Source: JALORV01 sp963712485 (lineage in GTDB: Bacteria > Pseudomonadota > Gammaproteobacteria > Burkholderiales > Burkholderiaceae_F). Taken from it: a DNA stretch of 64,000 nucleotides. Position numbers and translations under genes: made by a program. Location of the stretch: the NCBI GenBank assembly GCA_963712485.1, contig CAVQID010000057.1, positions 29,657-93,656 on the forward strand, in the 5' to 3' direction. A model generated the notes under the pieces. The model worked only from the letters and a program-made list of their open reading frames with translations, searched no databases and had not been told where the DNA came from. Position 1 is the first letter of the stretch. The number at the start of each line of letters is the position of its first letter. Positions 38,260-48,208 of this stretch are shown here, one piece after another.

Positions 38260-38871
38260 TCAGGGCAGCAATGCGATGCGGCCCAGCAAGCCGGCACTGC
38301 GTAGTGAAACCAGGACCTGAATGAGGACCGGCAGGCCGATGAACCAGATGACACCGCCGAGCGAGCGCCGCAGCGTGCGCGGCTGCACGGTGTACGACTC
38401 AGGCTCCGCAAAAAGGCTCCAGCGCGGAAAGAATCGCGGCGTGCGGCGGCAGTACTCGAGATAGGGTTCGCCGAACTTTCCGCGCAAGAACTCTTCTTCC
38501 CCGGCGATCACCGCCGGATAGACCAGCGCGAAGAACGCGATCAGGCAAAGCGTCAGCGTGAAGGTTTCAGTCGCCAGTCCGATACCGACGAGGCCGACGA
38601 AAGAAAAGAAATACAGCGGGTTGCGACAGACCGAATAGGGCCCCAGGGTAACCAGTTCGGAACTCTTGTAGCCGCTGGAATACGTCAGGCACCAGATTCG
38701 GCCGATCATCCCGCCAGCAGCGAGTACGAGGCCGACGAGGAACATCAGACGCCCAACCACCGTCCCTTGCCATACGCTTCCCGTAAGCAGCAGTGCGGCG
38801 ACGAACGCGATGCCGAATACGCGCGAAACCTTGATCCGATGCTGCGAGAAAAGCCGGGCGAGTGGAGACAT
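38260..38871 (-). CDS. Isoprenylcysteine/phospholipid methyltransferase-family membrane protein
   Basis: 203 residues with about five transmembrane helices. The C-terminal part has the ICMT/PEMT signature: VTLGPYSVCRNPLYFFSFVG (SAM-binding helix region), then VIAGEEEFLRGKFGEPYLEY CRR with the conserved EE pair. Such enzymes transfer a methyl group in the inner membrane. Substrate is unknown here. The end of the quinone-reductase gene lies 29 bp away (convergent). ATG 38871 was chosen over a TTG six codons upstream. Confidence 0.82.
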   Translation of the reverse strand: MSPLARLFSQHRIKVSRVFGIAFVAALLLTGSVWQGTVVGRLMFLVGLVLAAGGMIGRIWCLTYSSGYKSSELVTLGPYSVCRNPLYFFSFVGLVGIGLATETFTLTLCLIAFFALVYPAVIAGEEEFLRGKFGEPYLEYCRRTPRFFPRWSLFAEPESYTVQPRTLRRSLGGVIWFIGLPVLIQVLVSLRSAGLLGRIALLP

Positions 38872-38935
38872 GTCAGCGCGTTCAGGCAAAGATCGCGATT
38901 ATCGCGCGGCGCGCGATTCCGTTCCCGTTCGTGGC

Positions 38936-39526
38936 TCAGCTCCGCTCTTTGTCCGCGTCATCGCCACCGCCATCGAGTTCGCGGCGGCGACGATAGGGCG
39001 CGACAACCTGGGTTTCGACCCAGCGTGCGAACTGCGCCGCCGACCGACCGGTGCGCCGGTCGAGCCAGGCCGCGAGTCCTTTCTCGGAGAGGCTCAGGAG
39101 CGTCGAGCCCGGCGCGGCCTTCAGGCCGTCACGCCCGACAATGCTGCGCACCCGCTCGGGGTCGCGCGCCGGGCGTGGCGTGTCGAGCACGTCGAAGACG
39201 TCTTCCGCGCCAAACCAGATGTCGTCGCCATCAAAGAGAATGCGCACCTGGCGGCCATCGAACTCGTAATAGCGGCCGCTCCATTGCGACCACCCGGACT
39301 GCGGCATCCAGCGCATGCCGAATCGAACGCCTCGATACAGCGCCCAGAGCAGCCAGATTCCCCAAAATGGCCCTGCAAGGATGGCGCCGATGCCGAGCAC
39401 GCCGGCCCGATAGTCGCCCAGCAGCAGCGCGCCGCCCACGCCGAGCCAGGCGAACCAGAACACCCAGCCCCAGCGCAGCACGCGCTCGTCAGGATCGCGG
39501 GCAAGGAAGGATTCCGGCGCGGCCAC
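38936..39526 (-). CDS. Membrane protein with BRO-N-like C-terminal domain
   Basis: 196 residues from GTG 39526 (TTG 39550 is in frame too). Two transmembrane helices (WGWVFWFAWLGVGGALLLGD; VLGIGAILAGPFWGIWLLWA) precede a soluble domain that resembles the BRO-N fold of phage antirepressors: VRILFDGDDIWFGAEDVFDV, LSLSEKGLAAWLDRRTG, and AQFARWVETQVVAPYRR. BRO-N domains normally bind DNA and occur in phage proteins. One tethered to the membrane is unusual. No phage genes are adjacent. The similarity was judged by eye. Confidence 0.6.
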   Translation of the reverse strand: MAAPESFLARDPDERVLRWGWVFWFAWLGVGGALLLGDYRAGVLGIGAILAGPFWGIWLLWALYRGVRFGMRWMPQSGWSQWSGRYYEFDGRQVRILFDGDDIWFGAEDVFDVLDTPRPARDPERVRSIVGRDGLKAAPGSTLLSLSEKGLAAWLDRRTGRSAAQFARWVETQVVAPYRRRRELDGGGDDADKERS

Positions 39527-39584
39527 GGCGCCGAGGTTAGCGCAGTGCAAGACGCAGAAGTTGCGCTTCGGATTCGGATTGCAG

Positions 39585-40112
39585 CTACTTCTTCTTGATG
39601 CCGTCGAGCAGCTTGCGGAACGGTTTCTCGGCGTTCGTGACCGTTTTGTCCGGACCGGTGAGCTTGAAGAAAACGTTGCCGCCGGGGCCCTCGACGATCG
39701 CCCCCAGCAGCCGATAGCCGGCCTTGGGCGTCGACGGACCCATCATCGACCCACCGGCGTAAGTCCCCTTGACATCGACGGTCGTCGCCGGCAACCCGGC
39801 GATCTTCTCCTTCCGGGTCTTCGCGTCCTTTGCCACCGAGCTGCCATCCGGCCCTTGGAATTGATCGATCCAGCGTTTCACGTTCGCGTCCACCCCGCCG
39901 CCGCTGCTTTCGCCGAAATAGAAGACGGCCAGTTCAGCGCCCTCGGCATCGCCTTTGGCGGGAGGAACCGTGTAGGTGGCTGCGCGCATCGGTCGCTCGC
40001 CCTGAGCTTTCCAATCCGCAGGCGCCACCCAGGTAAGGCCACCCGCTTGATCGGCGCGGGCCACACTCGCCACGGCGAGGCTCAGCATCAGTACCGCCAG
40101 AATCTGCTTCAT
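39585..40112 (-). CDS. Conserved secreted protein of unknown function
   Basis: 175 residues. Signal peptide MKQILAVLMLSLAVASVARA with cleavage before DQAGG. The mature part starts LTWVAPADWKAQGERPMRA and includes YFGESSGGGVDANVKRWIDQ, TTVDVKGTYAGGSMMGPSTP and the Lys-rich end KLLDGIKKK. It looks like a single small periplasmic beta-rich domain. Family not recognised. It lies 58 bp upstream of the BRO-N-like membrane gene on the same strand. Confidence 0.75.
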   Translation of the reverse strand: MKQILAVLMLSLAVASVARADQAGGLTWVAPADWKAQGERPMRAATYTVPPAKGDAEGAELAVFYFGESSGGGVDANVKRWIDQFQGPDGSSVAKDAKTRKEKIAGLPATTVDVKGTYAGGSMMGPSTPKAGYRLLGAIVEGPGGNVFFKLTGPDKTVTNAEKPFRKLLDGIKKK

Positions 40113-40187
40113 GCGGCTAGCGTAGCCGAAGCGACCGCGGCGTGCGTGCGCCCCCTTTTCGCAGCACGTCCGACCCCTCGCGGCGAT

Positions 40188-40709
40188 TCAAGCAGCGGCG
40201 GTGGCGCCGCGCGTTCGCGGGATCCGTCGCGGCTTGCTGCCTGACCGCAAGGTGCCGACAAACGTGTCGAGCTTCGCATGCGCGGCCGCATCGATCCCGT
40301 CGTCGGTAAGCGCGAGTGTGGCGACCGGTTCGGCGCCGGCCAGTTGTTTCATCGTCGAGAAGACGCACGCCGCACCCGACCCACCCATCGTGCAGAAGAA
40401 GGCAAAGCGCCGGCGCCGCAGCGGATGGGCTTCGAGCCAGCTGCGCACGGGACTGGCCAGGCTCCAGAACCACACCGGCGTGCCGACCACGATGAGGTCG
40501 TAAGCGGCCGGATCCTTGCGCGTGGGCCGCAGTGCCGGGGCCAGTCCGCTGATGGCCTCGACCGCGCACATCAAGTAGCCGAGCGGCCCGTCCAGCGGCT
40601 GCACGATATGAAGCTCCTCGAGATCCGCATTGAGCCGGGCAGCCAGTACCCGCGCAATCCGTCGGGTGTAGCCCGAGCGGGAGTGATAAACGATGAGTGT
40701 CTTCGCCAT
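40188..40709 (-). CDS. Flavodoxin family protein
   Basis: 173 residues. The FMN phosphate loop is in TLIVYHSRSGYTRRIARVLA, and the isoalloxazine-flanking loops are PVWFWSLASPVRSWLE and FFCTMGGSGAACVFSTM. It resembles short-chain flavodoxin-like proteins that act in NADPH-linked reductions. An Arg/Ala tail follows the fold. It is divergent from nothing obvious, with 325 bp of non-coding DNA on one side. Confidence 0.88.
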   Translation of the reverse strand: MAKTLIVYHSRSGYTRRIARVLAARLNADLEELHIVQPLDGPLGYLMCAVEAISGLAPALRPTRKDPAAYDLIVVGTPVWFWSLASPVRSWLEAHPLRRRRFAFFCTMGGSGAACVFSTMKQLAGAEPVATLALTDDGIDAAAHAKLDTFVGTLRSGSKPRRIPRTRGATAAA

Positions 40710-41034
40710 GAATCCGTCCGTTGTGCGCAGTCGGTAAAACTGGATTCACACTAGCGGTCTGTACTCCCTGTGGATTGCGTGCCGTCAAGCGGGTGGCCGA
40801 TCCTTGGAGACTGGCGATCCAGGAGTTGATGTTCGGGCCTCCCGTGCGCAGACGATCTCGGACCACTGTCGGTCCGTGCGATCCGCTTCCTTCACCTTGG
40901 GGTTGCCCCGGCGAATCGCGGATCTGACGCCGCGCGCGTCGCCTCTGTATGGCGGTGGGTTCGCGCCGCCTGGCAAGTGGCACAGTGCTGGGCGAGGCGC
41001 CTGCTGCCGCGCCAGGTGAAAACAGGCTCCGGTA
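40710..41034. other. Intergenic between flavodoxin and RND pump genes
   Basis: 325 bases with no supported gene. No outer-membrane factor or regulator of the RND pump is found here. Confidence 0.55.
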
Positions 41035-44000
41035 TTACGCCTTGTCGGCAGGCTGGTGCGCCAGCACCGTAGTGCCGCGCCGACGTCGCTCTTTCAGGCG
41101 ACGCTCGAAGGCGTCGATGTAGGTGTAGATGACCGGCACGACCACCAGCGTCAGCAGTGTCGACGTGATGACCCCGCCAATGATCGCGCGGCCCATCGGC
41201 GCCTGTTGCTCGGCGCCTTCACCGAGGCCGATCGCCAGCGGCAACATACCGAAGATCATCGCAGCCGTCGTCATCAAGATCGGGCGCAACCGCACCTGGC
41301 CGGCGGCCAGCAGCGCCGCGTGGCGATCGAGGCCGTCACGCTGGCCGCGGTTGGCGAAGTCCACCAGCAAGATCGCGTTCTTCGTCACCAGACCCATCAG
41401 GAACACGATGCCGATCATCGAGAAGATATTGAGCGTCGTCCCGGTGACCAGCAGTGCAAGCATGACGCCGACGACCGACAGCGGCAGCGACGCCATGATC
41501 GCCACCGGATGGAAGAAGCTGCCGAACTGCGAGGCCAGCACGAGGTAGATGAAGATCACGGCCATCAGCAGTGCGCCGAGGATCGCCGCATTGATCTCCT
41601 GCTGTTCGCGGATCTGCCCGCCGACGTCGAAGCGCAGTCCCGGCGGGAGCTCGTAGCCCTTCACCAGCGCCTGCACTTCCTGTCCTGCATCACCCGCGGG
41701 TCGCCCCTGAACGTTCGCAAACAGCGCGACGCGCCGCTGCAGGTCCTGGCGCCGGATGTTCTCGGGATTGAACGTGCGCTGCAGCGTGGCGATCGCCCGC
41801 AGCGGCACGACTTCGGGCGAACCGTCGGCGAGCTGCCGGCCGGTCGAGATGTTGAGGTTGGCGACGTCTTCGACGATCGTGCGATTGGCCTGCGGCAGCT
41901 GCGTGATGACCTCGTAGTTCTGGCCATCGGGCGCGAGCCAGTAACCCGAGTTTTCACCGCCGATCATCGCGCGCAACGTCGTTCCCAGCTGCGCATACGT
42001 GATGCCGTACTCGGCGGCGAGTTCCGGCTTCAACCGAATCGACAGCGCCGGCGTGCCCTCCTTCACCGAGGTCTCGACGTCGGTGACGCCGCGGATCTGC
42101 TGCACCTTGGTCTTGAGATCGGCGATGACACGGTTCATCTCGGCGTCGTTGTTGCCGAGCAGCGCAACGTAGATCGGCGTGTTCCAGCCCACCTTGAGCT
42201 CGACACCGGGAATACTGGCGACGCGCTTGCGGATCGCCTGCTCCAGGTCCTTCTGCGAGCGCTTGCGCTCGTTGCGGGGTACGAGCTTGAGATTCAGCGT
42301 GGCGGTATTGCGCGTGCCGTCGACGCCGATGCCCGTATCGACTGCATCGATCTCCTTGAACTCGCGCAACGCGTCCTCGACACGCTTGACCCGTTCGTTC
42401 GCATAGTCGAGGCTCGATCCAACCGGCATCGTGAGTCGAACCGAGGTGTAGCTCTGGTCCGCCTCCGGCATCATCTCGGTGCCGACCACGCCGGCGATCG
42501 GAATCGCTGCGGCAAAGCTCAGCGCGGCGATCAGCAGGGTGGACTTGCGGTGCGCAAGCGCCCAGCGCAACAGACGGTCGTAGATGGCATGGACCTTGTC
42601 GATCAGCCGCTCGAATCCGCGCAACATCGGTCCGACCACAGGGAGGCCACGCGCGCCTTCGGGCGGATCACGCCAGACCGCCGACAGCATCGGGTCGAGC
42701 GTGAAACTGACGAACAGCGACACCAGCACCGCAGCCGCCACGGTGATGCCGAACGGATAGAAGAACTTGCCGACGATGCCGCCCATGAAGGCGATCGGCA
42801 CGAACACCGCGACGATCGACAGCGTGGTCGCCAGCACCGCGAGGCCGATCTCGTCGGTACCCTCGCGCGCCGCCGTGTGGTGGTCCTTGCCGAGGTGGAT
42901 GTGACGCACGATGTTCTCGCGCACGACGATCGCATCGTCGATCAGCAGGCCGATGCACAGCGACAGCGCCATCAGCGTCATGTAGTTCAACGTGAAGCCG
43001 CAGAAATAGAGCACGGTGAAGGTCGCGATCACCGAGATCGGCAGCGTGAGCCCGGTGATCACGGTGCTGCGCCACGAGCCGAGGAACAGGAACACGATGA
43101 ACACCGTCAACAGCGCGCCCTCGATGATCGTCGTCTTGACGTTGTTGACCGACTGCTCGACGAAGTCGGACATCGCCCACATGAACTTCAATTCCATGCC
43201 CGGCGGCAGCTGCTTGCGGATCGTCTCGGCCGCGTACTTCAGTTCCTGCCCGACATCGACGATGTTGGCATCCTGCGCCTTGAACACGGACACGCCGATC
43301 GCCGGCTGACCGTTGACGCGCGACAGCGACAGGCGTTCCCGTTCGGCGTCGACTGCGGTGGCGACCTGCGACAGCAGGATCGGCACGCCGTTCTTGCGGG
43401 CGACGATGATGCGTTCGAACTGCTCGGGCGACTGCAGCCGCCCATCGACGCGGATGATCGACTCCGAAGTCTCGTTGTGGATGGTGCCGACCGGCACCGA
43501 AACGTTGGCGGTGCGCAGTGCCTGCACCACCTGGTCGACCGACAGGCCGAACGCCGTCAGCTTCGCCGGGTCGACCCGCACCTGGATCTGCCGCGTGACA
43601 TTGCCGCCGAGATTGACGCGGCCGACACCCTTGACGCGTTCGAAGCCCTTCTGCACGACCTGCTCGGCAAGCAGCGTGAGTTCACGCGAGGACTTGTCCT
43701 TGCCCATCAGCGCAAACGAGGCGACCGGCTGGTCGTTCTCGCCCCCGGCGCGCTCGACCACCGGGTCCTTTACGTCGCGCGGGAAGGTTGCGCGGATCTG
43801 CGCCAGCTTGTCGCGCACTTCCTGGATCGCGCGGTTCATGTCGACTTCGTAGCGGAATTCGACCCAGGTCAGCGAGCGGCCTTCGTCGGAACGAGACAGG
43901 ATCCGCTTGACGCCGGCGACCGTGTTGGCCGCGCTCTCGATCGGCTTGGCGATGTCATTTTCGACCTGCTCCGGCGAGGCCCCTGGATAGTTCACCCAGA

Positions 44001-44139
44001 TCTGCACGCCCGGCGGACTCACGTCCGGCATCGGCTCGACACCCAGTCGCGCATAGGAGAACAGCCCCAGCACCGTGAGGCCGATCATCACCATGGTCGC
44101 GAAGACCGGATGGTTGATCGAAACCCGCGTCATCCACAT
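41035..44139 (-). CDS. RND efflux pump, inner-membrane permease subunit
   Basis: 1034 residues, full length for the AcrB/HAE-1 type. Starts MWMTRVSINHPVFATMVMIG. Key motifs: LMALSLCIGLLIDDAIVVRE (TM4, with the proton-relay Asp pair), GTDEIGLAVLATTLSIVAVF, the porter-domain repeats, and a second copy of the TM bundle (GIVFLMGLVTKNAILLVDFA). It exports drugs, solvents or detergents in exchange for protons, together with the adaptor encoded just upstream. No outer-membrane factor gene is adjacent, so TolC-type export must come from elsewhere. Substrate unknown. Confidence 0.94.
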   Translation of the reverse strand: MWMTRVSINHPVFATMVMIGLTVLGLFSYARLGVEPMPDVSPPGVQIWVNYPGASPEQVENDIAKPIESAANTVAGVKRILSRSDEGRSLTWVEFRYEVDMNRAIQEVRDKLAQIRATFPRDVKDPVVERAGGENDQPVASFALMGKDKSSRELTLLAEQVVQKGFERVKGVGRVNLGGNVTRQIQVRVDPAKLTAFGLSVDQVVQALRTANVSVPVGTIHNETSESIIRVDGRLQSPEQFERIIVARKNGVPILLSQVATAVDAERERLSLSRVNGQPAIGVSVFKAQDANIVDVGQELKYAAETIRKQLPPGMELKFMWAMSDFVEQSVNNVKTTIIEGALLTVFIVFLFLGSWRSTVITGLTLPISVIATFTVLYFCGFTLNYMTLMALSLCIGLLIDDAIVVRENIVRHIHLGKDHHTAAREGTDEIGLAVLATTLSIVAVFVPIAFMGGIVGKFFYPFGITVAAAVLVSLFVSFTLDPMLSAVWRDPPEGARGLPVVGPMLRGFERLIDKVHAIYDRLLRWALAHRKSTLLIAALSFAAAIPIAGVVGTEMMPEADQSYTSVRLTMPVGSSLDYANERVKRVEDALREFKEIDAVDTGIGVDGTRNTATLNLKLVPRNERKRSQKDLEQAIRKRVASIPGVELKVGWNTPIYVALLGNNDAEMNRVIADLKTKVQQIRGVTDVETSVKEGTPALSIRLKPELAAEYGITYAQLGTTLRAMIGGENSGYWLAPDGQNYEVITQLPQANRTIVEDVANLNISTGRQLADGSPEVVPLRAIATLQRTFNPENIRRQDLQRRVALFANVQGRPAGDAGQEVQALVKGYELPPGLRFDVGGQIREQQEINAAILGALLMAVIFIYLVLASQFGSFFHPVAIMASLPLSVVGVMLALLVTGTTLNIFSMIGIVFLMGLVTKNAILLVDFANRGQRDGLDRHAALLAAGQVRLRPILMTTAAMIFGMLPLAIGLGEGAEQQAPMGRAIIGGVITSTLLTLVVVPVIYTYIDAFERRLKERRRRGTTVLAHQPADKA

Positions 44140-44206
44140 TTGCGTAATCCTCCGCGCGCCGCGACGATGGACGCGCTAATTGCGGCGCCCTCGCACGAGT
44201 CCGCGC

Positions 44207-45388
44207 TCAGTTCGAAGCGGGTGCCTTCGTGTCCGGCGTGCGACGGTCGGCAAGCTTCGATTCGCCCGGCAGCTCGACCACCTTCGCCGCCAGGCCGTCC
44301 CTCAGGTTGTCGAACTTGGTCGCGAGGACCACGTCGGACGGCGCCAGACCCGAGGTCACTTCGACGAGTTGTGCCCGCTCATCGCGCCGGCCGGTCGCCA
44401 CATTGCGCCGCGTGAGCTTGCCGTCGGCGATGACCCAGACATAGCTCTGCTGGCCATCGGTACGCACCGCCGACATCGGCAACGACTGCATCTCCGACTC
44501 GACCATCGTGGTCAGCATGACGCGCGCGAACATGCCTGCCTTGAGGAGCGTGTCTTCGTTCGGCAGCGAGACGTAGATGTTCACCGTACGCGTGCCGGGC
44601 TCGGTGCTCGGATTGATGCGGTCCACCCGCCCCGCGAAGGAGCGGCCGTGGATGCCTTCGACGTTCACCTGCGCCGCCATGCCCTTCTGAATCTGCGGCA
44701 CATCGGACACCGGCACCTGGGCCTGCACTTCCAGCTGCGAAAGATCGACGATCGACATTAAAGGCGCATCGAACGCGAGCTTCTCGCCGGGTTGCACGTT
44801 GCGCTTGGATACGATCCCGCTGATCGGCGCGCGGACCACCGAATCGTTCAGAAGCAGCTGCGTCTGTTCCAGCTGCGCGCGCGCCGACGCCACCATGGCG
44901 AGCTGTGCCTGATGCGCCGAATCGGCCGTGTCGAATGCGTTCTGCGAAATGAAGTTCTGCTTGACCAGCTGCGCATTGGCGAGCCGCGTGCGCTCGGTCG
45001 TGGCCAGCTGCGCGCGGGCCGACTCAAGCGTCGCCGTGCGCTCGGCCATCTGCGCGCGCAGTTGCGCGGTGTCGAACTCCGCGACGACCTGCCCGACGCT
45101 GACCCGTTCGCCCTCGCGAACCAGCACGCGCTTCACCTCGGCCGAGAGCTTGGAGCGCACCGTGGCCTGCGAAACGGCAAGCACGCTGCCCGGAACCGCC
45201 AGTTCGACGGAGAGGCGCTTTGGCTGCAACCGCACCACGTCGGCCTGCGCGAACTCGAGTGGCGGCCGGTCGTCCTTCTTTTCTGCCGGGGCCTTGGGTT
45301 GCCGGGAGGCCAGCACAGCGCCGCCGCCACCCGCGATGGCCAGTACGAGTACCCCTACTAGCCACCAGATCTTTGCACGTCTTGTCAT
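44207..45388 (-). CDS. RND efflux pump, periplasmic adaptor subunit
   Basis: 393 residues. One N-terminal TM anchor (WWLVGVLVLAIAGGGGAVLA) is followed by a lipoyl/barrel-sandwich half (VREGERVSVGQVVAEFDTAQ), a helical hairpin, the second half (LLLNDSVVRAPISGIVSKRN) and a C-terminal beta-barrel. This is the HlyD/AcrA membrane fusion protein fold. It precedes the permease by 67 bp on the same strand, forming a two-gene operon. Confidence 0.93.
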   Translation of the reverse strand: MTRRAKIWWLVGVLVLAIAGGGGAVLASRQPKAPAEKKDDRPPLEFAQADVVRLQPKRLSVELAVPGSVLAVSQATVRSKLSAEVKRVLVREGERVSVGQVVAEFDTAQLRAQMAERTATLESARAQLATTERTRLANAQLVKQNFISQNAFDTADSAHQAQLAMVASARAQLEQTQLLLNDSVVRAPISGIVSKRNVQPGEKLAFDAPLMSIVDLSQLEVQAQVPVSDVPQIQKGMAAQVNVEGIHGRSFAGRVDRINPSTEPGTRTVNIYVSLPNEDTLLKAGMFARVMLTTMVESEMQSLPMSAVRTDGQQSYVWVIADGKLTRRNVATGRRDERAQLVEVTSGLAPSDVVLATKFDNLRDGLAAKVVELPGESKLADRRTPDTKAPASN

Positions 45389-45625
45389 TCAATCCCCCAG
45401 TGCCGGCCTCGGCGCCGGATTGACGCCAAAACGGTGCGCAGGCTCGTGACCCGCGGGCCGTGCTTTCTGCGTGGAGGCGGATTATCCGCGCCCGTCCGGG
45501 CTTGTCTGCGCCGGTGCGACGAATTGCAGACAGCCGCGACGAAACGCAGTTCCACTGGACGAACCGCAGGTGGGCTCGGTCTTGTAGCAGACCACTCCGA
45601 CTGCCCGCAACAGCCACCAGGGACG
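45389..45625. other. Gap between adaptor and ntrC
   Basis: 237 bases with no gene, promoter or repeat I can support. Confidence 0.4.
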
Positions 45626-47080
45626 TCAGTCTTCGAGCTGCAGTTCCTGGATCTTGCGGGTGATGGTGTTGCGGCCGACCCCGAGGCGTGTGGCCGCATC
45701 GATCCGGCGCCCGTGGGTCAGCCTGAGCGCGGTCCGGATCACCGCAGCCTCGAAGTCGCGCGACAGGCTCTCCATGACGTCCGGCATGCCGGCCTGCAGA
45801 CGGCGCTCGACCTCGTTCACCAGGGGCGACGTCCAGTCGCCTCCGGCGGAAACCACCGCGGCACTCGATGCCCCCGATGTTGCCGACGTCGTCACAGTCT
45901 CGACCGATGCCGGCGGTGGCACCAGGGCGTCCCGGCGCATTTCCAGCGGCAGATCCTCGACCTTGACTACCTGCGCCGGTGCCAGCACCGTCAGCCAGTG
46001 GCACAGGTTCTCCAACTGCCGGACATTGCCCGGAAACGGCAGCTGGCTGATGAACCGCGTCGCCTCTTCCGAAAGCCGCTTCGGCTCGACGCCCAGTTCC
46101 TGCGCGCTCTTCACCAGGAAATGGCGCGCCAGCAGCGGAATGTCCTCGCTGCGCTCGCGCAGCGCCGGCAGCCGCAGCCGGATCACATTCAATCGGTGAT
46201 AGAGATCCTCGCGGAACAGGCCCAGGCGCACCCGCTCCTCGAGGTTCTGGTGCGTGGCCGCAATCACCCGCACCTCGGCCTTGATCGGCTGGTGTCCGCC
46301 GACGCGATAGTAGAAGCCGTCGGAGAGCACCCGCAGCAGGCGGGTCTGCAGTTCGGCCGGCATGTCGCCGATCTCATCGAGAAACAGCGTGCCGCCCTCG
46401 GCTTGCTCGAAGCGGCCGCGGCGCATCGCCTGGGCACCCGTGAACGCGCCGCGTTCGTGGCCGAAGAGCTCGGACTCCAGCAGGTCGCGCGGAATCGCCG
46501 CCATGTTGAGGGCAATGAACGGTGCCTCGGCACGCGGGCTGTGCTTGTGCAGCGCACGCGCCACGACCTCCTTGCCACTGCCCGACTCACCGGTCAGAAG
46601 CACGGTCACATTCGACTGGCTCAGGCGTCCGATCGCGCGAAACACGTCCTGCATCGCCGGCGCCTGTCCGAGGATCTCGGGCACTTCGTCGACAGCTTCG
46701 TCGGCGCTCGACTCACGCACGCTCTCGTCGACTGCGCGACGGATCAACTCGACGGCCTTGTCGACGTCGAACGGCTTCGGCAGGTATTCAAAGGCCCCAC
46801 CCTGGAACGCCGACACTGCGCTTTCCAGGTCGGAAAACGCGGTCATCACGATGACCGGCAGCGCCGGATGCCGGCGCTTGACTGCGCGCAGCAGTTCGAT
46901 GCCGCTCATGCCAGGCATGCGAATGTCGGAGATCAGCACCTGCGGGCTGTCGTGCTCGAGTTCATCGAGGACCTCCTGCGCGCCACCGAACGCTTTGCAC
47001 GGCAGGTTCTCACGCGCCAGCGCCTTTTCCAGGACCCAGCGTATCGACCGATCGTCGTCGACGATCCAGATTGGCTTCAT
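45626..47080 (-). CDS. ntrC: Nitrogen regulation protein NR(I), sigma-54 activator
   Basis: 484 residues. The receiver domain (IWIVDDDRSIRWVLEKALA; phospho-acceptor Asp in LISDIRMPGMSG; Lys in YLPKPFDV) precedes the AAA+ domain with Walker A GESGSGKEVVARALH, the GAFTGA loop (in ERGAFTGAQAMRRGRFEQAE), Walker B GGTLFLDEIGD and the C-terminal Fis-type HTH (RIDAATRLGVGRNTITRKIQ). The start overlaps the ntrB stop, so the two are coupled. It activates glnA and other sigma-54 genes under nitrogen limitation. Confidence 0.97.
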   Translation of the reverse strand: MKPIWIVDDDRSIRWVLEKALARENLPCKAFGGAQEVLDELEHDSPQVLISDIRMPGMSGIELLRAVKRRHPALPVIVMTAFSDLESAVSAFQGGAFEYLPKPFDVDKAVELIRRAVDESVRESSADEAVDEVPEILGQAPAMQDVFRAIGRLSQSNVTVLLTGESGSGKEVVARALHKHSPRAEAPFIALNMAAIPRDLLESELFGHERGAFTGAQAMRRGRFEQAEGGTLFLDEIGDMPAELQTRLLRVLSDGFYYRVGGHQPIKAEVRVIAATHQNLEERVRLGLFREDLYHRLNVIRLRLPALRERSEDIPLLARHFLVKSAQELGVEPKRLSEEATRFISQLPFPGNVRQLENLCHWLTVLAPAQVVKVEDLPLEMRRDALVPPPASVETVTTSATSGASSAAVVSAGGDWTSPLVNEVERRLQAGMPDVMESLSRDFEAAVIRTALRLTHGRRIDAATRLGVGRNTITRKIQELQLED

Positions 47081-48163
47081 GGGAGAGGTAGGAGGATGCG
47101 GAAATCGGTTCGGCCGGGACGGCTGTCCACTTCGATGATGCCGTCGTGCTGCTGGATGAAGGTCTGTGCCAGCGTGAGCCCGAGGCCCGTGCCGTCATCG
47201 CGGCCGGAAACCAGCGGGAAGAAGATACGGTCCTTGATGTCATTGGGCACACCCGGCCCGTTGTCGATCACGTGTAGATCGAGCGCCAGCCGATGTCGTG
47301 CGCGGGCAATCGTCACCTGCCGCGCGACGCGCGTGCGCACGATGATGACCGCATCGCCGGCGTCGATTCGCGCTTCGAGCGCCTGAGTCGCATTGCGCAC
47401 GATGTTGAGCAAAGCCTGGATCAGCTGCTCGCGGTCGCCACGGAAGTCTGGAACGCTGGCGTCGTAATCACGCTCTATCGTCAACCCGCGCGGAAACTCG
47501 GCGAGGATGATCATGCGGACGCGCTCGCACACCTCGTGGATGTTGAGTTCGGCGACGACGCGTGCCTGGCGATGCGGTGCCAGCAGGCGATCCACCAGCG
47601 CCTGCAGCCGATCCGCTTCGGCGATGATCACGCGGGTGTACTCGCGCTGCTCGGGGTTGGCCAGTTCACCATCGAGCAACTGCGCGGCACCACGCACGCC
47701 CCCCAGCGGATTCTTGATCTCGTGCGCGAGGTTGCGCAGCAGCTGGCGGTTGGCTTCCGACAGGCCGAGCTGCCGCTCCTCGCGGTCGACCTTCAATTGC
47801 TGCTCGATTTCGGAGATCTCCAGAACCAGCGGCGTGTCCGAGCCGTACTGCGCGGTCGCCGTGACGCGCACGGGCACGGGTTCGCGGCCGAAGCGCTTGA
47901 GCTCCATCAGCTGGCGCCGCTCACCGAAGACATTGGCACGCGCATCGGCCACGAGTTGCTGCATCTGCAGCTGGTCACCGATGACGCGCTCGGCCGACTG
48001 GCCCGAGCAGGTTCTTGCGCGAGCTGCCGAGCAGCAGTTCGGTCGCCTGGTTGACGTGCACGATGCGCGCCGCGGCGTCGAGCACGATGACGGCCGTCGA
48101 CAGCAGATCGAGGCCGTCGAACTGGCCGTCGAATACGGGTTCGATGTGCGCGAGCGCGCTCAT
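47077..48163 (-). CDS. ntrB: Nitrogen regulation sensor kinase NR(II), interrupted by a +1 frameshift
   Basis: Two frames join into a protein of about 361 residues. The PAS-type N-terminus (MSALAHIEPVFDGQFDG; AVIVLDAAARIVHVNQATEL) is followed, after the frame change near 48000, by HisKA with the phospho-His in RNLAHEIKNPLGGVRGA and the ATPase (NIVRNATQALEARIDAG; DDGTGLGLTLAQTFIQQHDG). An extra C in CTCGGGCCAGTCGG gives the shift; without it the frame reads LLGQSAERVIGDQLQ. This phosphorylates NtrC when PII signals low nitrogen. ATG 48163 was chosen; GTG 48193 and ATG 48175 are possible. Confidence 0.88.
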
Positions 48164-48208
48164 CGGACGACCCATCGGGGCGCCGTGCGGCACGCCTTGC
48201 GGCGGGAA

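Noticed and set aside
41056..44415. 1119-residue open frame on the plus strand opposite the RND permease
   Set aside because: It is a codon-bias shadow of a clear RND gene: low-complexity Arg/His/Asp-rich composition and no recognisable domains.
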